64,000 nucleotides of DNA from Desulfovibrio sp. GTDB taxonomy: Bacteria; Desulfobacterota; Desulfovibrionia; Desulfovibrionales; Desulfovibrionaceae. The position numbers and the translations under genes are program-made. The stretch is from assembly GCA_031271265.1 (NCBI GenBank), contig JAISWB010000096.1, positions 1 through 64,000 on the forward strand, read 5' to 3'. Under the pieces are notes generated by a model. It was not told where the DNA came from, made no database searches, and saw only the letters and a list, made by a program, of their open reading frames with translations. Every line of letters starts with the position of its first letter. Position 1 is the first letter of the stretch. Shown here one piece after another: positions 9,163-18,485 of this stretch.

Positions 9163-10080
9163 TCAACCTGCACAGACGCGGGCCGCGGGCTGCCGTGCCG
9201 CCGGCGCGGCGCGTCCCGCAGGACGCTCGTCCAAAACGAGCTCTTCAAAAAAGAACTCGCGGGAAGCAAAGAGATGACGGAGGAAGGCGTTGTTCAGGCC
9301 GTGCCCGGAACAGTGAACGGTGAAACGGCCTTGAAGGGGAAGAGGCGACATGGCCGCGTCGCCGATAAAATCCAGAAGTTTATGACGTACAAATTCGTTT
9401 TCGTACCGCAGACCGCCCGGATTGAGCACGTCGGTATCGTCGAGAATGATCGCGTTGTCCAGGCTGCCGCCCAGGCCGAGCCCGGCTTTGTGCAGCATCT
9501 CCACATCGCGCAGAAAACCGAAGGTTCTGGCCGAAGCAACGGCGGAAAAGGATTCGGGGGTCAGATTCAGGGTCATGCGCTGCGCGCCGATGGCCGGGTG
9601 AGGAAAATCAACGAAATAATCCACGAAAAATCCGTCATAGGCCTCAGCCTGGATCCACTTGCCTTCCGCGGCATACCGGACCGGGCGCTTGATGCGCAAC
9701 ACCCTGCGCGTGCAGGACTGCCTGCGTATGCCTGCCTCGGCAAGCAGCCCGGCAAAGGCCGCGGCGCTGCCGTCCATGATGGGGATTTCGCCGCCGTCGA
9801 CATCGACGTGAATATTGTCGACGCCGAGACCGCGCAGGGCGGCCGCAAGATGCTCCACCGTGGCAACGGAAACGCCGTTCCCGCCCAGAACCGTCGCAAG
9901 ACAGGCCGCCGTCACCGCATCGGGCGCCGGCCGAAGGGCGCGTGAACCGTCCCGTGTGCGGGCATGGAACACTATACCGGCATTCCCGGCTGCCGGGCGC
10001 AATGTTATGCCTACCTCTTTCCCGCTGTGTAACCCTATGCCGGAACAGGAAACCCGCCGCCCTATGGTTGTCTGCCGCAT
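9163..10080 (-). CDS. lpxC: UDP-3-O-acyl-N-acetylglucosamine deacetylase
   Basis: MRQTTIGRRVSCSGIGLHSGKEV...TVEHLAAALRGLGVDNIHVDVDGGEIPIMDGSA...VRHKLLDFIGD. Confidence 0.93.
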   Translation of the reverse strand: MRQTTIGRRVSCSGIGLHSGKEVGITLRPAAGNAGIVFHARTRDGSRALRPAPDAVTAACLATVLGGNGVSVATVEHLAAALRGLGVDNIHVDVDGGEIPIMDGSAAAFAGLLAEAGIRRQSCTRRVLRIKRPVRYAAEGKWIQAEAYDGFFVDYFVDFPHPAIGAQRMTLNLTPESFSAVASARTFGFLRDVEMLHKAGLGLGGSLDNAIILDDTDVLNPGGLRYENEFVRHKLLDFIGDAAMSPLPLQGRFTVHCSGHGLNNAFLRHLFASREFFFEELVLDERPAGRAAPAARQPAARVCAG

Positions 10081-10339
10081 GCATGCCTCCATGTGCAAAG
10101 CGCGTATGCAAGAAGCATTCCGTAGGTTGTATAGAGATATCATATTTAAATTATTACTAAAAATTTTGCGCATGGAGCAGTCTTGCGTGTGTTTTTCCAC
10201 ACAGTGCGTTGTTTATGCACGGGTTATTGCCTTGTCCGTTTCGAACGCAGGGGGCAGACAAATGATGGGCATCGGCCTGAGCAAGCGCCGGGCCGGCAGG
10301 GGAAATACTTTCTTCCGGCGGGGTTTGAGTGGAGCCCCT

Positions 10340-11539
10340 TTAATCAATGTTTCTCAATCCGCTCCGGTGGCGCAGGCGGGCGACGAGAGCCCTGTCCCTG
10401 CCCGCGTGATCCGTATGCAGGCGGGCTTCGCGCCAGAGGCCCGCGCGCAGCGCGGAGAGGAGCCGCGCGCCCTGCTTTTCCCCTATTTCCAGCAGAAGGA
10501 GACCGCCCGGCTTGAGCAATGTTTCCGCGCAGCGCACGATGCTCAGGGCGGCGGAACTGCCGTCGACGTTCCCTTCCGCCCCGCGGGCCGGAACGGGCAC
10601 CAGGGCTGTTTTCGGCTCATGTTCGCGTATTTCGCGCGGCAGGCGGGCGTATTCCTCCGCACTCACATAGGGGGGGTTGGCTACCAGCAGGTTCAGGGAG
10701 CGTTCGCGCAGGGGGGGGTGGTTGAAATCGGCGCGGAAGAAGGCCACGCGGCTGCAGCCCAAGGCGCGGCAGTTTTGGGAGGCAAGGTGCAGCGCGCCCT
10801 CGCTCATGTCGAGGGCCAACCCTCGCCAGTTGTCGGGCAATTCCAGATCCAGGATTGCGGCAAGGCAGCCGGAGCCTGTGCCGAAATCGGCAAAGACGGC
10901 CTTGTCCGTGCCGTGCCGGCAACTCGGGGATGCGGCCGAGGCGAGTTCGATGAGAAGTTCGCTTTCCGGGCGAGGTATGAGTACTTCCGGCCCGACTGTG
11001 AAGGTGCGGCCGTAAAATTCTTTTTTCCCCGTGATATAGGCGGTCGGCTCGCCGGCAGCGCGCCGTCCGATAAATGCGCGGGCTTTTGCCGCGTGCGCCG
11101 GGTCCAGGGGTTGTCCGGGCGACATGATCAGCTCTTTGAGCAAATCCGCCCTGTCCACGCCGCAGGCCGCGGCCAGGAGGACTTCCGCCGTCAGGCGGGG
11201 GCTGTCGGCGCGGGCCTTGTCCAGAAAATGCGTGGCGGCAGCGAGGAAGCGTGGTGCATCGGCTGGAAATCGCCCGGTATCCGTGAGGAAGCGTTCTGCA
11301 TCGGCTGGAAATCGCCCGGTATCCGGGAGGAAGCACTCCGCATCGGCGTGGAAATGCCCGGTCTCCGTGGGGAAGCACTCGGCATCGGCGGGCAAGAGGT
11401 CGGTATCCGTGCGGAAGCGCGCTGCCTCGGCGGCGGAGGGCTTTACGTCGGTGGGGAAGCGTTCGGTTTCGATGTGAAAGGGCCGGCAGTCGGACCCGGT
11501 GTCCGCGGGCGGCGAGGCGGCATGGCGCGGGCGGTGCAC
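10340..11539 (-). CDS. prmC: Peptide chain release factor N5-glutamine methyltransferase with repetitive N-terminal extension
   Basis: ADFGTGSGCLAAIL and NPPYVS motifs; adjacent to prfA. Native N-term likely starts near DAPRFLAAATHFLDKARADSPRLTAEVLL. Confidence 0.85.
   Translation of the reverse strand: MHRPRHAASPPADTGSDCRPFHIETERFPTDVKPSAAEAARFRTDTDLLPADAECFPTETGHFHADAECFLPDTGRFPADAERFLTDTGRFPADAPRFLAAATHFLDKARADSPRLTAEVLLAAACGVDRADLLKELIMSPGQPLDPAHAAKARAFIGRRAAGEPTAYITGKKEFYGRTFTVGPEVLIPRPESELLIELASAASPSCRHGTDKAVFADFGTGSGCLAAILDLELPDNWRGLALDMSEGALHLASQNCRALGCSRVAFFRADFNHPPLRERSLNLLVANPPYVSAEEYARLPREIREHEPKTALVPVPARGAEGNVDGSSAALSIVRCAETLLKPGGLLLLEIGEKQGARLLSALRAGLWREARLHTDHAGRDRALVARLRHRSGLRNID
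11220..11480. repeat. Degenerate 42-bp tandem repeat encoding 14-aa units
   Basis: catcggctggaaatcgcccggtatccgtgaggaagcgttctg repeated with decay; protein DAERFLTDTGRFPA / DAECFLPDTGRFPA / DAECFPTETGHFHA. Confidence 0.8.
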
Positions 11540-11549
11540 GGCGCGGGAG

Positions 11550-12620
11550 TTACAGCTCGGACTGAGCCTGGAGTTTTTCCGCCTGGGCGGCGGTGGTCAG
11601 GGCATCGACAATTTCCTGGATATCACCTTCAAGAACTTGTTCCAGTTTGTAGAGGGTCAGGTTGACGCGGTGGTCGGTCACGCGGCTCTGGGGGAAATTG
11701 TAGGTGCGGATACGTTCGGAGCGGTCTCCGGAACCGACCTGGGAGCGGCGGTTTGCGGCCTGTTCGGCGTGCAGCCGGTCCTGCTCGGCCTGCAGGAGAC
11801 GCGAACGGAGCACCTTCAGCGCCTTGGCCCTGTTTTTGTGCTGCGATTTTTCGTCCTGACAGGAAACGCTGATGCCGGTCGGGATATGCGTCAGGCGCAC
11901 GGCCGAATCAGTGGTGTTGACGCTTTGGCCTCCCGGCCCCGAGGAGCGGAAGACGTCGAAGCGCAGATCGTCGGGTTTCAGGTCTACGTCGGCTTCCTCG
12001 GCCTCGGGCATGACGGCCACGGTTGCGGCCGAGGTGTGGATGCGCCCTTGCGATTCCGTGACCGGCACGCGCTGCACCCGGTGGGTGCCTGCTTCGTATT
12101 TCAGGTAGCTGTAGGCTTTCTTTCCGTTCAGGAGGGCGATGATTTCCCTGCAACCGCCGCCGGCGGCATCGCTCATTCCCAGGATTTCCACCGTCCAGCC
12201 GCGCCTTTCCGCATAGCGGGCGTACATGCGGAAGAGGTCCGCGGCAAAGAGAGCGGCTTCTTCTCCGCCGGTTCCGGCGCGGATTTCCAGAATGGTGTTC
12301 TTGTCGTCCAGAGGATCGGCGGGAAGGAGCAGGAGGGTCAGTTCCTGTTCCAGGCGGGCCGCTTCCGCCTCCAGGTGTTTTATTTCCTCGCGGGCCATCT
12401 CCCGAATATCGCCGTCCTCGTCCTGAAGCAGGGAAGCGCTTGCGGCGGCCTGCTTTTTGATTGCTTCGTACCGTCCGAAGCACTCCACAATCTCCTTGAG
12501 ATCCGCGTGGGCTTTGGCCAGTCTGCGGTAGCGCTCCGGATCGGCAACGGCTTCCGGGTCGGCAAGCTGTCGTTCCAGATCCTCATGGGTGCGCTTGAGA
12601 TTTTCCAGTTTTGCGAACAT
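11550..12620 (-). CDS. prfA: Peptide chain release factor 1
   Basis: [27 protein letters not shown] and [43 protein letters not shown]. Confidence 0.93.
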   Translation of the reverse strand: MFAKLENLKRTHEDLERQLADPEAVADPERYRRLAKAHADLKEIVECFGRYEAIKKQAAASASLLQDEDGDIREMAREEIKHLEAEAARLEQELTLLLLPADPLDDKNTILEIRAGTGGEEAALFAADLFRMYARYAERRGWTVEILGMSDAAGGGCREIIALLNGKKAYSYLKYEAGTHRVQRVPVTESQGRIHTSAATVAVMPEAEEADVDLKPDDLRFDVFRSSGPGGQSVNTTDSAVRLTHIPTGISVSCQDEKSQHKNRAKALKVLRSRLLQAEQDRLHAEQAANRRSQVGSGDRSERIRTYNFPQSRVTDHRVNLTLYKLEQVLEGDIQEIVDALTTAAQAEKLQAQSEL

Positions 12621-12690
12621 CAGGCGGTTCTTTTTCCGGTTTTGCGGATGTCGGACGTTTGTATGGCCGGGGCGGTTCAGGTTGCGCCGT

Positions 12691-13762
12691 TCATACAGCA
12701 GGGTGGTTCAGGTTGCGCCGTTCATAGGGCGGGGTATTGATTGCGGCGTCCGCCGTATCGCCGAGGGCTTCTTTAAGGGCGACGAGGGCGACTTCCAGTT
12801 CACGGTAGTCCGGTTCGCGGGTGGTGAGGAGTTGCAGGAGCATGCCCGGCCCGCGCGCGAGAAGCCCCGGCAGGAAGGCGCGGATGCCGGCGGCGGCGCG
12901 GATGGCCTCGTAGGCCAAGGCGCTTATGGGCGCCATGAGCAGCAGTTTGAAAACGATGATGACTGCATGCTTGAGCAGGGCGGATTCCGGCGTCCACAGG
13001 GACAGGAGGAGGGGCACGAGCGCGGCGTGCATAAGGATGGACAGGGACAGCACGAAAAGCAGGAAAGTCGTCCCGCAGCGCGGGTGCAGGCGGCTGTAGG
13101 CGGCGGCGGCCCCGGCCGTAACCGGGTTTTCCCCCTGCTCGTAGGCGGCGATGGTTTTGTGTTCCGCGCCGTGGTATTCGAAAACGCGGCGGATATCCGG
13201 CACACAGGAAATACAGGCTATATAGCCGATGAACATGATGAATTTCAGCAGTCCGTCCCAAAGGTGAAAGGAGAGTTCTTCCACTTCTCCGGACAGGGAC
13301 AGGGCGTTCAACCCGAGGGTCAGCAAATGCGGCAGGACCACGAACAGCATGAGGGCAAAGCCCACAGCGCCGAACAGGGTCAGGGCGATCTGCCAATTTT
13401 TGAGCTTGTCGCCCTCGGCTTCCGCGGCGAGTGAAGCGGACAGGTTGAGCGCCTTGATGCCGTTGACCATAGTGTCTATCAGCAACGGGAAACCGCGCAA
13501 CCAGCGTTTGCGTGCGAGGCCGGAAGTGAAGCAACTGCGCCAGGGACCGCTCAGGGCGACAATAGCGCCGTTGCTTGTGCGGACGGCAACGGACAGGGTG
13601 CCGCCGTTGCGCATCATGATGCCTTCTATGACCGCCTGCCCGCCGACGGCGAGGCTTTCCCGACTGCCGTCGGCAGCGTCGCCGGCGCTTGTGAAAGCGG
13701 CAGGCAGGGCGGCAAAAAAGGCGAAAAGGGCAGCGGGGTATTCGGCGCGGACGGCTGAATGC
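12691..13762 (-). CDS. DUF1385 family membrane protein
   Basis: [28 protein letters not shown]...[13 protein letters not shown]; the listed ORF start overlaps rpmE, so a TTG at 13762 is proposed. Confidence 0.8.
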
Positions 13763-13774
13763 AAAAGCTGCCTC

Positions 13775-13984
13775 TTATTGTTGCGCGCGGGCGTATTTCT
13801 TGCGGAAGCGGTCAATGCGTCCGGCGGTGTCGACGAAGCGTTGCTTGCCCGTATAGAACGGGTGGCAACGCGAGCAGATTTCCATGGGGATCTTTTCGCC
13901 TTTGGTGGAGAGGGCCTCAACGGTATGACCGCAGGCGCAGCTTATGACGGCTTTGTACAGCTTCGGATGAATATTTTTTTTCAC
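13775..13984 (-). CDS. rpmE: 50S ribosomal protein L31
   Basis: [67 protein letters not shown] start. Confidence 0.93.
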   Translation of the reverse strand: MKKNIHPKLYKAVISCACGHTVEALSTKGEKIPMEICSRCHPFYTGKQRFVDTAGRIDRFRKKYARAQQ

Positions 13985-14259
13985 GACTGACCTCGTCGGG
14001 CGCCGGGGACCTCGCGGGAGCAACTCTCGGCCGTGCCGTCCATGGCAGGGCTTGCCGTGTCGTGCCGCGATTGCCCGGACAGGCGTTGTGTTGAACTTTT
14101 ACATATACACCCTATGCTGAGAATTGACAAGAAAAAATGTCGACAACAAAACTACCGACGATTTACGGCATAAACGCTTAAACGGCGGACATGACGTAAA
14201 CGCGCAAACGGCCGGCGCGCCGCGGGGGCGCGCCGGGAGAGCTTTGCAGCGGTGATGCG

Positions 14260-15210
14260 CTATTTTTCCGCCTGATCTTTGCGCAGAAACTCGATCAGCG
14301 TCTGTTCGCGCGCCGAGCGGCGTTGTTGTATTCTTTCAGCGGGCCAGTCGAAGTATCCTTTGCCGGTTTTCAGGCCGAGCGTTCCTGCCGCGCGCAGGTC
14401 GTCCACCAGGGAAGGCGCTTTTTTGTAGGCGCAAAGCTTGTCGCCCAATTCATCCAGCAGGGCGCCGAGGATGTCCCATCCACCCATGTCGGCGCTTTCG
14501 ATGGGTCCGGTTTGCGCGTAACGGCGGCCGAGGCTGTAAACGATTGCCTTGTCCACGGTTTCCGCCGAAGCCCAGCCCTGCTCCACGATATACACGGCTT
14601 CGCGCAGCACTGCCGCCTGAATGCGGTTGATGATGAAGCCCGATACGGCCGTGCTCAGTTCAACGGGCATATTCCCGATGGATTCCACCCATTGCACGGC
14701 GGTTTTGCGCACGGAATCCGAGGTCGCGGAACAGGGGCAGACCTCGACCGTGGGCATGAGGTAGGGGGGCGTGAAGAAGTGTATGGAAAGAAAGCGTTCG
14801 GGGCGTTTGAAGGCCGTGCGGATTTGCTCAAGGTCGAGGCCGGAGGTGTCTGTGGCGATGACGGCGTGTTCCGGGCATGCGGCTTCCACCACGGCGAAGA
14901 CGTCGCGTTTGACCTGCAGGACCTCGGCGACGGATTCCATGACCAGGTCGACGCCTGCGGCGGCTTCTTCCAAAGTGGTGACGCCGGTGATATTCTTTCT
15001 GATCTTGTCTCCTTCGCCGGCCGGCATGAGTTTGTTGTTTTCGTACAGGGCTATGGCCCGGTCGATGCTGTCGAGGCCGCGCTTGATGCTTTCCGGCGAG
15101 CGGCCGAACAGCTTGACGGTATAGCCGGCTTTGGCGGCGAGAAAGGCGACTCCGTGTCCCATGGTTCCGGTGCCCAGACAGGCGACCGTATTGATGTTTG
15201 CTGCCCGCAT
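14260..15210 (-). CDS. 3-hydroxyacyl-CoA dehydrogenase family protein
   Basis: VACLGTGTMGHGVAFLAAKAGYTVKLFGRS Rossmann motif; HFFTPPYLMPTVEVCP; TLGLKTGKGYFDW. Confidence 0.88.
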   Translation of the reverse strand: MRAANINTVACLGTGTMGHGVAFLAAKAGYTVKLFGRSPESIKRGLDSIDRAIALYENNKLMPAGEGDKIRKNITGVTTLEEAAAGVDLVMESVAEVLQVKRDVFAVVEAACPEHAVIATDTSGLDLEQIRTAFKRPERFLSIHFFTPPYLMPTVEVCPCSATSDSVRKTAVQWVESIGNMPVELSTAVSGFIINRIQAAVLREAVYIVEQGWASAETVDKAIVYSLGRRYAQTGPIESADMGGWDILGALLDELGDKLCAYKKAPSLVDDLRAAGTLGLKTGKGYFDWPAERIQQRRSAREQTLIEFLRKDQAEK

Positions 15211-15331
15211 GGCGATGACTCCTCTGTTATGAGTTGGGTAAAGTTGAAAGATTACCGTTTGCGCCCTGCACCATAGCACACACGCGGCAAATATGACAAC
15301 CGCCGGGAACGCGGCCGTTCAGGCAGGCGCA

Positions 15332-15856
15332 TCAAAATTTTTGTCTGCTTTGCAGGAGATGCCCGGATCCTTCAAGGCGCAGTAAAGCCGCTTTTTTGTC
15401 GAGCCCCCCGGCGTAGCCGGTCAGGCTGCCGTCCGCGCCCACAACCCTGTGGCACGGTATCAGCAGAGAAACGGGATTATGCCCCACTGCGCCGCCGACG
15501 GCCTGCGCCGACATGGAAGCTGAGCCTTTTTGCGCCGCCAACCGTCCGGCAACAGCTCCATAGGTTGTGAGTTTTCCATAGGGAATCTCCAACAGGATGG
15601 CCCACACCTTTTTCTGAAAAGCAGTACCCTGCGGATTAAGGACAAAGTCATGATTCGGGTTGCAGCCTGCAAAATAGTTATCCAGCCATGCCTTCAACCG
15701 CGTAAAAACAGGATGGTCGGGTTTCTGAATCCAATTGCCGGTTTTCGCAGGATAATATTTTTGTCCTATGAACCAAAATCCGGTAAGCGCATCGTCTTCA
15801 ACGCATGCCGTAGTGAGGCCGAGCGGCGTTTTCAATTCATCGACATAAATCATCAC
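15332..15856 (-). CDS. ogt: Methylated-DNA--protein-cysteine S-methyltransferase
   Basis: FQKKVWAILLEIPYGKLTTYGAVA...GGAVGHNPVSLLIPCHRVVGADGSLTGYAGGLDKKAALLRLEG. Confidence 0.92.
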   Translation of the reverse strand: MMIYVDELKTPLGLTTACVEDDALTGFWFIGQKYYPAKTGNWIQKPDHPVFTRLKAWLDNYFAGCNPNHDFVLNPQGTAFQKKVWAILLEIPYGKLTTYGAVAGRLAAQKGSASMSAQAVGGAVGHNPVSLLIPCHRVVGADGSLTGYAGGLDKKAALLRLEGSGHLLQSRQKF

Positions 15857-17026
15857 TTATGCTCCTGTCGTTTTCAGTTTCGGCAACGTAAAAGAGAGTA
15901 TCGCCGGAAGCACGGCAACTCCCGCGACAATATACATAACAGGCTGCAGACCGTGAACGTCCGCAACGCTGCCCAGTATGGGAGCGGCGATGCCGCCCAC
16001 GCTGACCGCCAAGCCCAAAGTAACGCCCGAGGCCAGCCCGATCCGGTTGGGAAGATATTTTTGTCCCATAACAACTGCGGGACTGAACGGCACATACAAT
16101 GCCAAGCCGATAGGAATAAGCAGTAATGTAGCCCAAACCACGTTGTCTGCAAAAATAAAAAGACACAGTAACGGCAGTAGAAAGAGAAAACCAATCCGGA
16201 TTATCCTGTGAAAGCCGAACCTGTCGGCCATCCTGCCGCCCAGCAGCGTACCGATCGCTCCCACGCCGAGCAACAGGCTTAAGGTCATGCCCGCGACATG
16301 TTCAGATTGTTTGAGTACGTTTATCCAATAAAGCGGCAAGAAGGTGTTCATGCCGTGAAAAATAAAGGATCGGCTGAACACGAGGGCACACAGCAAGGTA
16401 AAAGCTCCCCATCGGTCTTTTTCCTGTGTATTGCTTTGTATTTTCCCGGCGGCCACGGCTTCTGCCTCATTACGACTGTACCTGTTCATTGCCGTGTATA
16501 ACGCAAAAAAGGTAATCACGGCCGGCAGGAGAAGGGCGGACATGCCTTTGAGCCCGAAAGACAGGATAAGCCACATGGCTGTAACCGGCCCAAGCGCGAA
16601 GCCGAGGTTGCCGCCGAAGGAGAAGATACTCAACCCCGTACCTTTTTTCTTACCGGAAACCTTATTGGCATACCGGGCGGCTTCGGGGTGGTACGCGGCA
16701 ATGCCTATGCCGCTTATCATGAAAGCGACAAACAGCAGCGGATAACTGGTGACGAATCCGGCAGCGACAGGGCCGCACACTGCCGACAGCGCGCCGACCG
16801 CCATAATCCACGGTTTGCTGATTTTGTCCGCAAGGGCGCCGAAGGCGGGCTGAATGACCGAAGATACAAGCGTGAGCGCAAAGACCAAACTTGCGGCCGT
16901 TGTGTAGCTGAACCCGTATTCGGCGATGAAAAACGGGAGAATCGCCGGTAAGGCTCCCTGATTCATATCGGTAAACAGATGGCCCGCCGACAGCAGGTAA
17001 ATGTACGGGCTGTTCCGCTCTTTCAT
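15857..17026 (-). CDS. MFS transporter (fosmidomycin-resistance-like)
   Basis: HLFTDMNQGALPAILPFFIAEYGFSYTTAASLVFALTLVSSVIQPAFGALADK; about 12 hydrophobic segments. Confidence 0.8.
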   Translation of the reverse strand: MKERNSPYIYLLSAGHLFTDMNQGALPAILPFFIAEYGFSYTTAASLVFALTLVSSVIQPAFGALADKISKPWIMAVGALSAVCGPVAAGFVTSYPLLFVAFMISGIGIAAYHPEAARYANKVSGKKKGTGLSIFSFGGNLGFALGPVTAMWLILSFGLKGMSALLLPAVITFFALYTAMNRYSRNEAEAVAAGKIQSNTQEKDRWGAFTLLCALVFSRSFIFHGMNTFLPLYWINVLKQSEHVAGMTLSLLLGVGAIGTLLGGRMADRFGFHRIIRIGFLFLLPLLCLFIFADNVVWATLLLIPIGLALYVPFSPAVVMGQKYLPNRIGLASGVTLGLAVSVGGIAAPILGSVADVHGLQPVMYIVAGVAVLPAILSFTLPKLKTTGA

Positions 17027-17095
17027 TTTTTTCTCCACCTTGACAAAGGTCGGGGCCTTGTATAGGCGACGGCATCCCGACTTCGCCGTACCCTG

Positions 17096-17200
17096 ATGAA
17101 AACCGCCTGATGCCTCACGGCATCGACCCTATGAAAACCGTTCAAACCTCACGGTGCCGGCTTGATGAAAACCGCTCAAAATTTCACGGCGTCGGCCTTG
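17096..17200. repeat. About 35-bp imperfect repeat x3 ending in the mltB-like start codon
   Basis: atgaaaaccgcctgatgcctcacggcatcg / atgaaaaccgttcaaacctcacggtgccgg / atgaaaaccgctcaaaatttcacggcgtcgg at 17096, 17131, 17165. Confidence 0.75.
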
Positions 17201-18466
17201 TTGCTGGGTTTCCTCCTTTGCCTGCCCGGCGCGGCGGCGGGCGATATGCCGCTCTGCGCGGAAATGTCCGCGGCAAGCGCCGTGCCGGAAAAACAAGCGG
17301 ATGACCGCACTCCTCAAGCCGCGCCGGGCGGCGACAGGACTCCCGAAGCCGCATCGGACGGCGATTTCAACGGCCGCGCAACACCGTCCGCCCGCGACGG
17401 CGGACCGGACCGCCAAGCCGCGCCGCACGGCGATCAGGCCCCCCATACCGCGCCGGTAGGCGACCCCGCCCCTCAAGCGGCGACATTTGACCCCGCCTTT
17501 GCTCCGCTGATGGAGCGTCTTGCCGCGGACGGCTTCTCCCGCGCATACGTTGAAGTCCTGTTCGCGCGTCTCGGCCCGCGCGCCTATACCCCGGCATACA
17601 TGGGCCTCAAACTGCAGGAACTGTTCGGCGCCGCCGGCATAGGCGTCAACAGGGACGACGCGCCGAAACCGGAACCGCCCGACGGCTTTGAACCACCGTT
17701 GCAGGAAGTCACCATCGGCGATTGTCTCGAGTTCGTCAAACAGCAGGACGCAATGCTGCAGGCCGTAGAAAAGAAGTACGGAGTGCGGCGTTCCGTGCTC
17801 CTGAGCCTCATGCTCGTGGAAACCGCCATGGGCCGGGACCTGGGCCGGGATATCGCCCTGCGCTCGTTGGCGGGCATGGCGCAGACGACCGGCGCTGCGG
17901 AACTCTCTGTCGCCGGCAACGCCCGCCAGGCACGGAGAATCAATGCCGCGCGTCTGGCCGACACGTTGCGTAAGCGCTCCGAGCGCGCATACATGGAACT
18001 CGTCGCCCTGCTGCGCTGGTGCGACGCGACGGGGCTGGATGCCGCGCGCATTCCCGGTTCAATATACGGGGCCGTAGGCTTGTGCCAGTTCATGCCTTCC
18101 AGTATCGAACCCTACGGCGTCGACGGCGACGGGGACGGAAAAATCAATTTGTACACTCCGGCGGACGCCGCCCACAGCGCCGCCCGCTACCTGGAAGCCC
18201 ACGGCTGGCGCGGCGCGGCAACGGACGCGCAGCGCCGCAAGGTACTCATGGCCTACAACGACGACGGCTTTTATGCTTCTTTTGTCCTCGGGGCGGCAAA
18301 ACGCATGGAACGCGCCCTGGCGGGAAAAATTTCACCGAAAAGCGCCGCGCTGCCCGGCTTCGGCGTCCCTTCGGCGCGGTTGAACCCGAGCCTGCGCCGC
18401 CTCCGTCCGGTACCCGCGCGCGCCGCGGTCCGCTCACTCGGCGATTACAAAAGCCTGCTGCAATAA
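17165..18466 (+). CDS. Lytic murein transglycosylase (MltB-like)
   Basis: Signal peptide; GVRRSVLLSLMLVETAMGRDLG...GSIYGAVGLCQFMPSSIEPYGVDGDGDGKINLYTPADAAHSAARYLEAHGW. Confidence 0.88.
   Translation: MKTAQNFTASALLLGFLLCLPGAAAGDMPLCAEMSAASAVPEKQADDRTPQAAPGGDRTPEAASDGDFNGRATPSARDGGPDRQAAPHGDQAPHTAPVGDPAPQAATFDPAFAPLMERLAADGFSRAYVEVLFARLGPRAYTPAYMGLKLQELFGAAGIGVNRDDAPKPEPPDGFEPPLQEVTIGDCLEFVKQQDAMLQAVEKKYGVRRSVLLSLMLVETAMGRDLGRDIALRSLAGMAQTTGAAELSVAGNARQARRINAARLADTLRKRSERAYMELVALLRWCDATGLDAARIPGSIYGAVGLCQFMPSSIEPYGVDGDGDGKINLYTPADAAHSAARYLEAHGWRGAATDAQRRKVLMAYNDDGFYASFVLGAAKRMERALAGKISPKSAALPGFGVPSARLNPSLRRLRPVPARAAVRSLGDYKSLLQ
17315..17478. repeat. 30-bp degenerate tandem repeat (10-aa units) in the MltB-like N-terminus
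   Basis: QAAPGGDRTP / EAASDGDFN.. / AAPHGDQAPH / TAPVGDPAPQ. Confidence 0.7.
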
Positions 18467-18485
18467 GCCCGGACCGGACCGCGCG

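Noticed and set aside
9815-11665. 616-aa plus-strand ORF across lpxC/prmC
   Set aside because: Spans two genes antisense; its repeats are the prmC 42-bp array read backwards.
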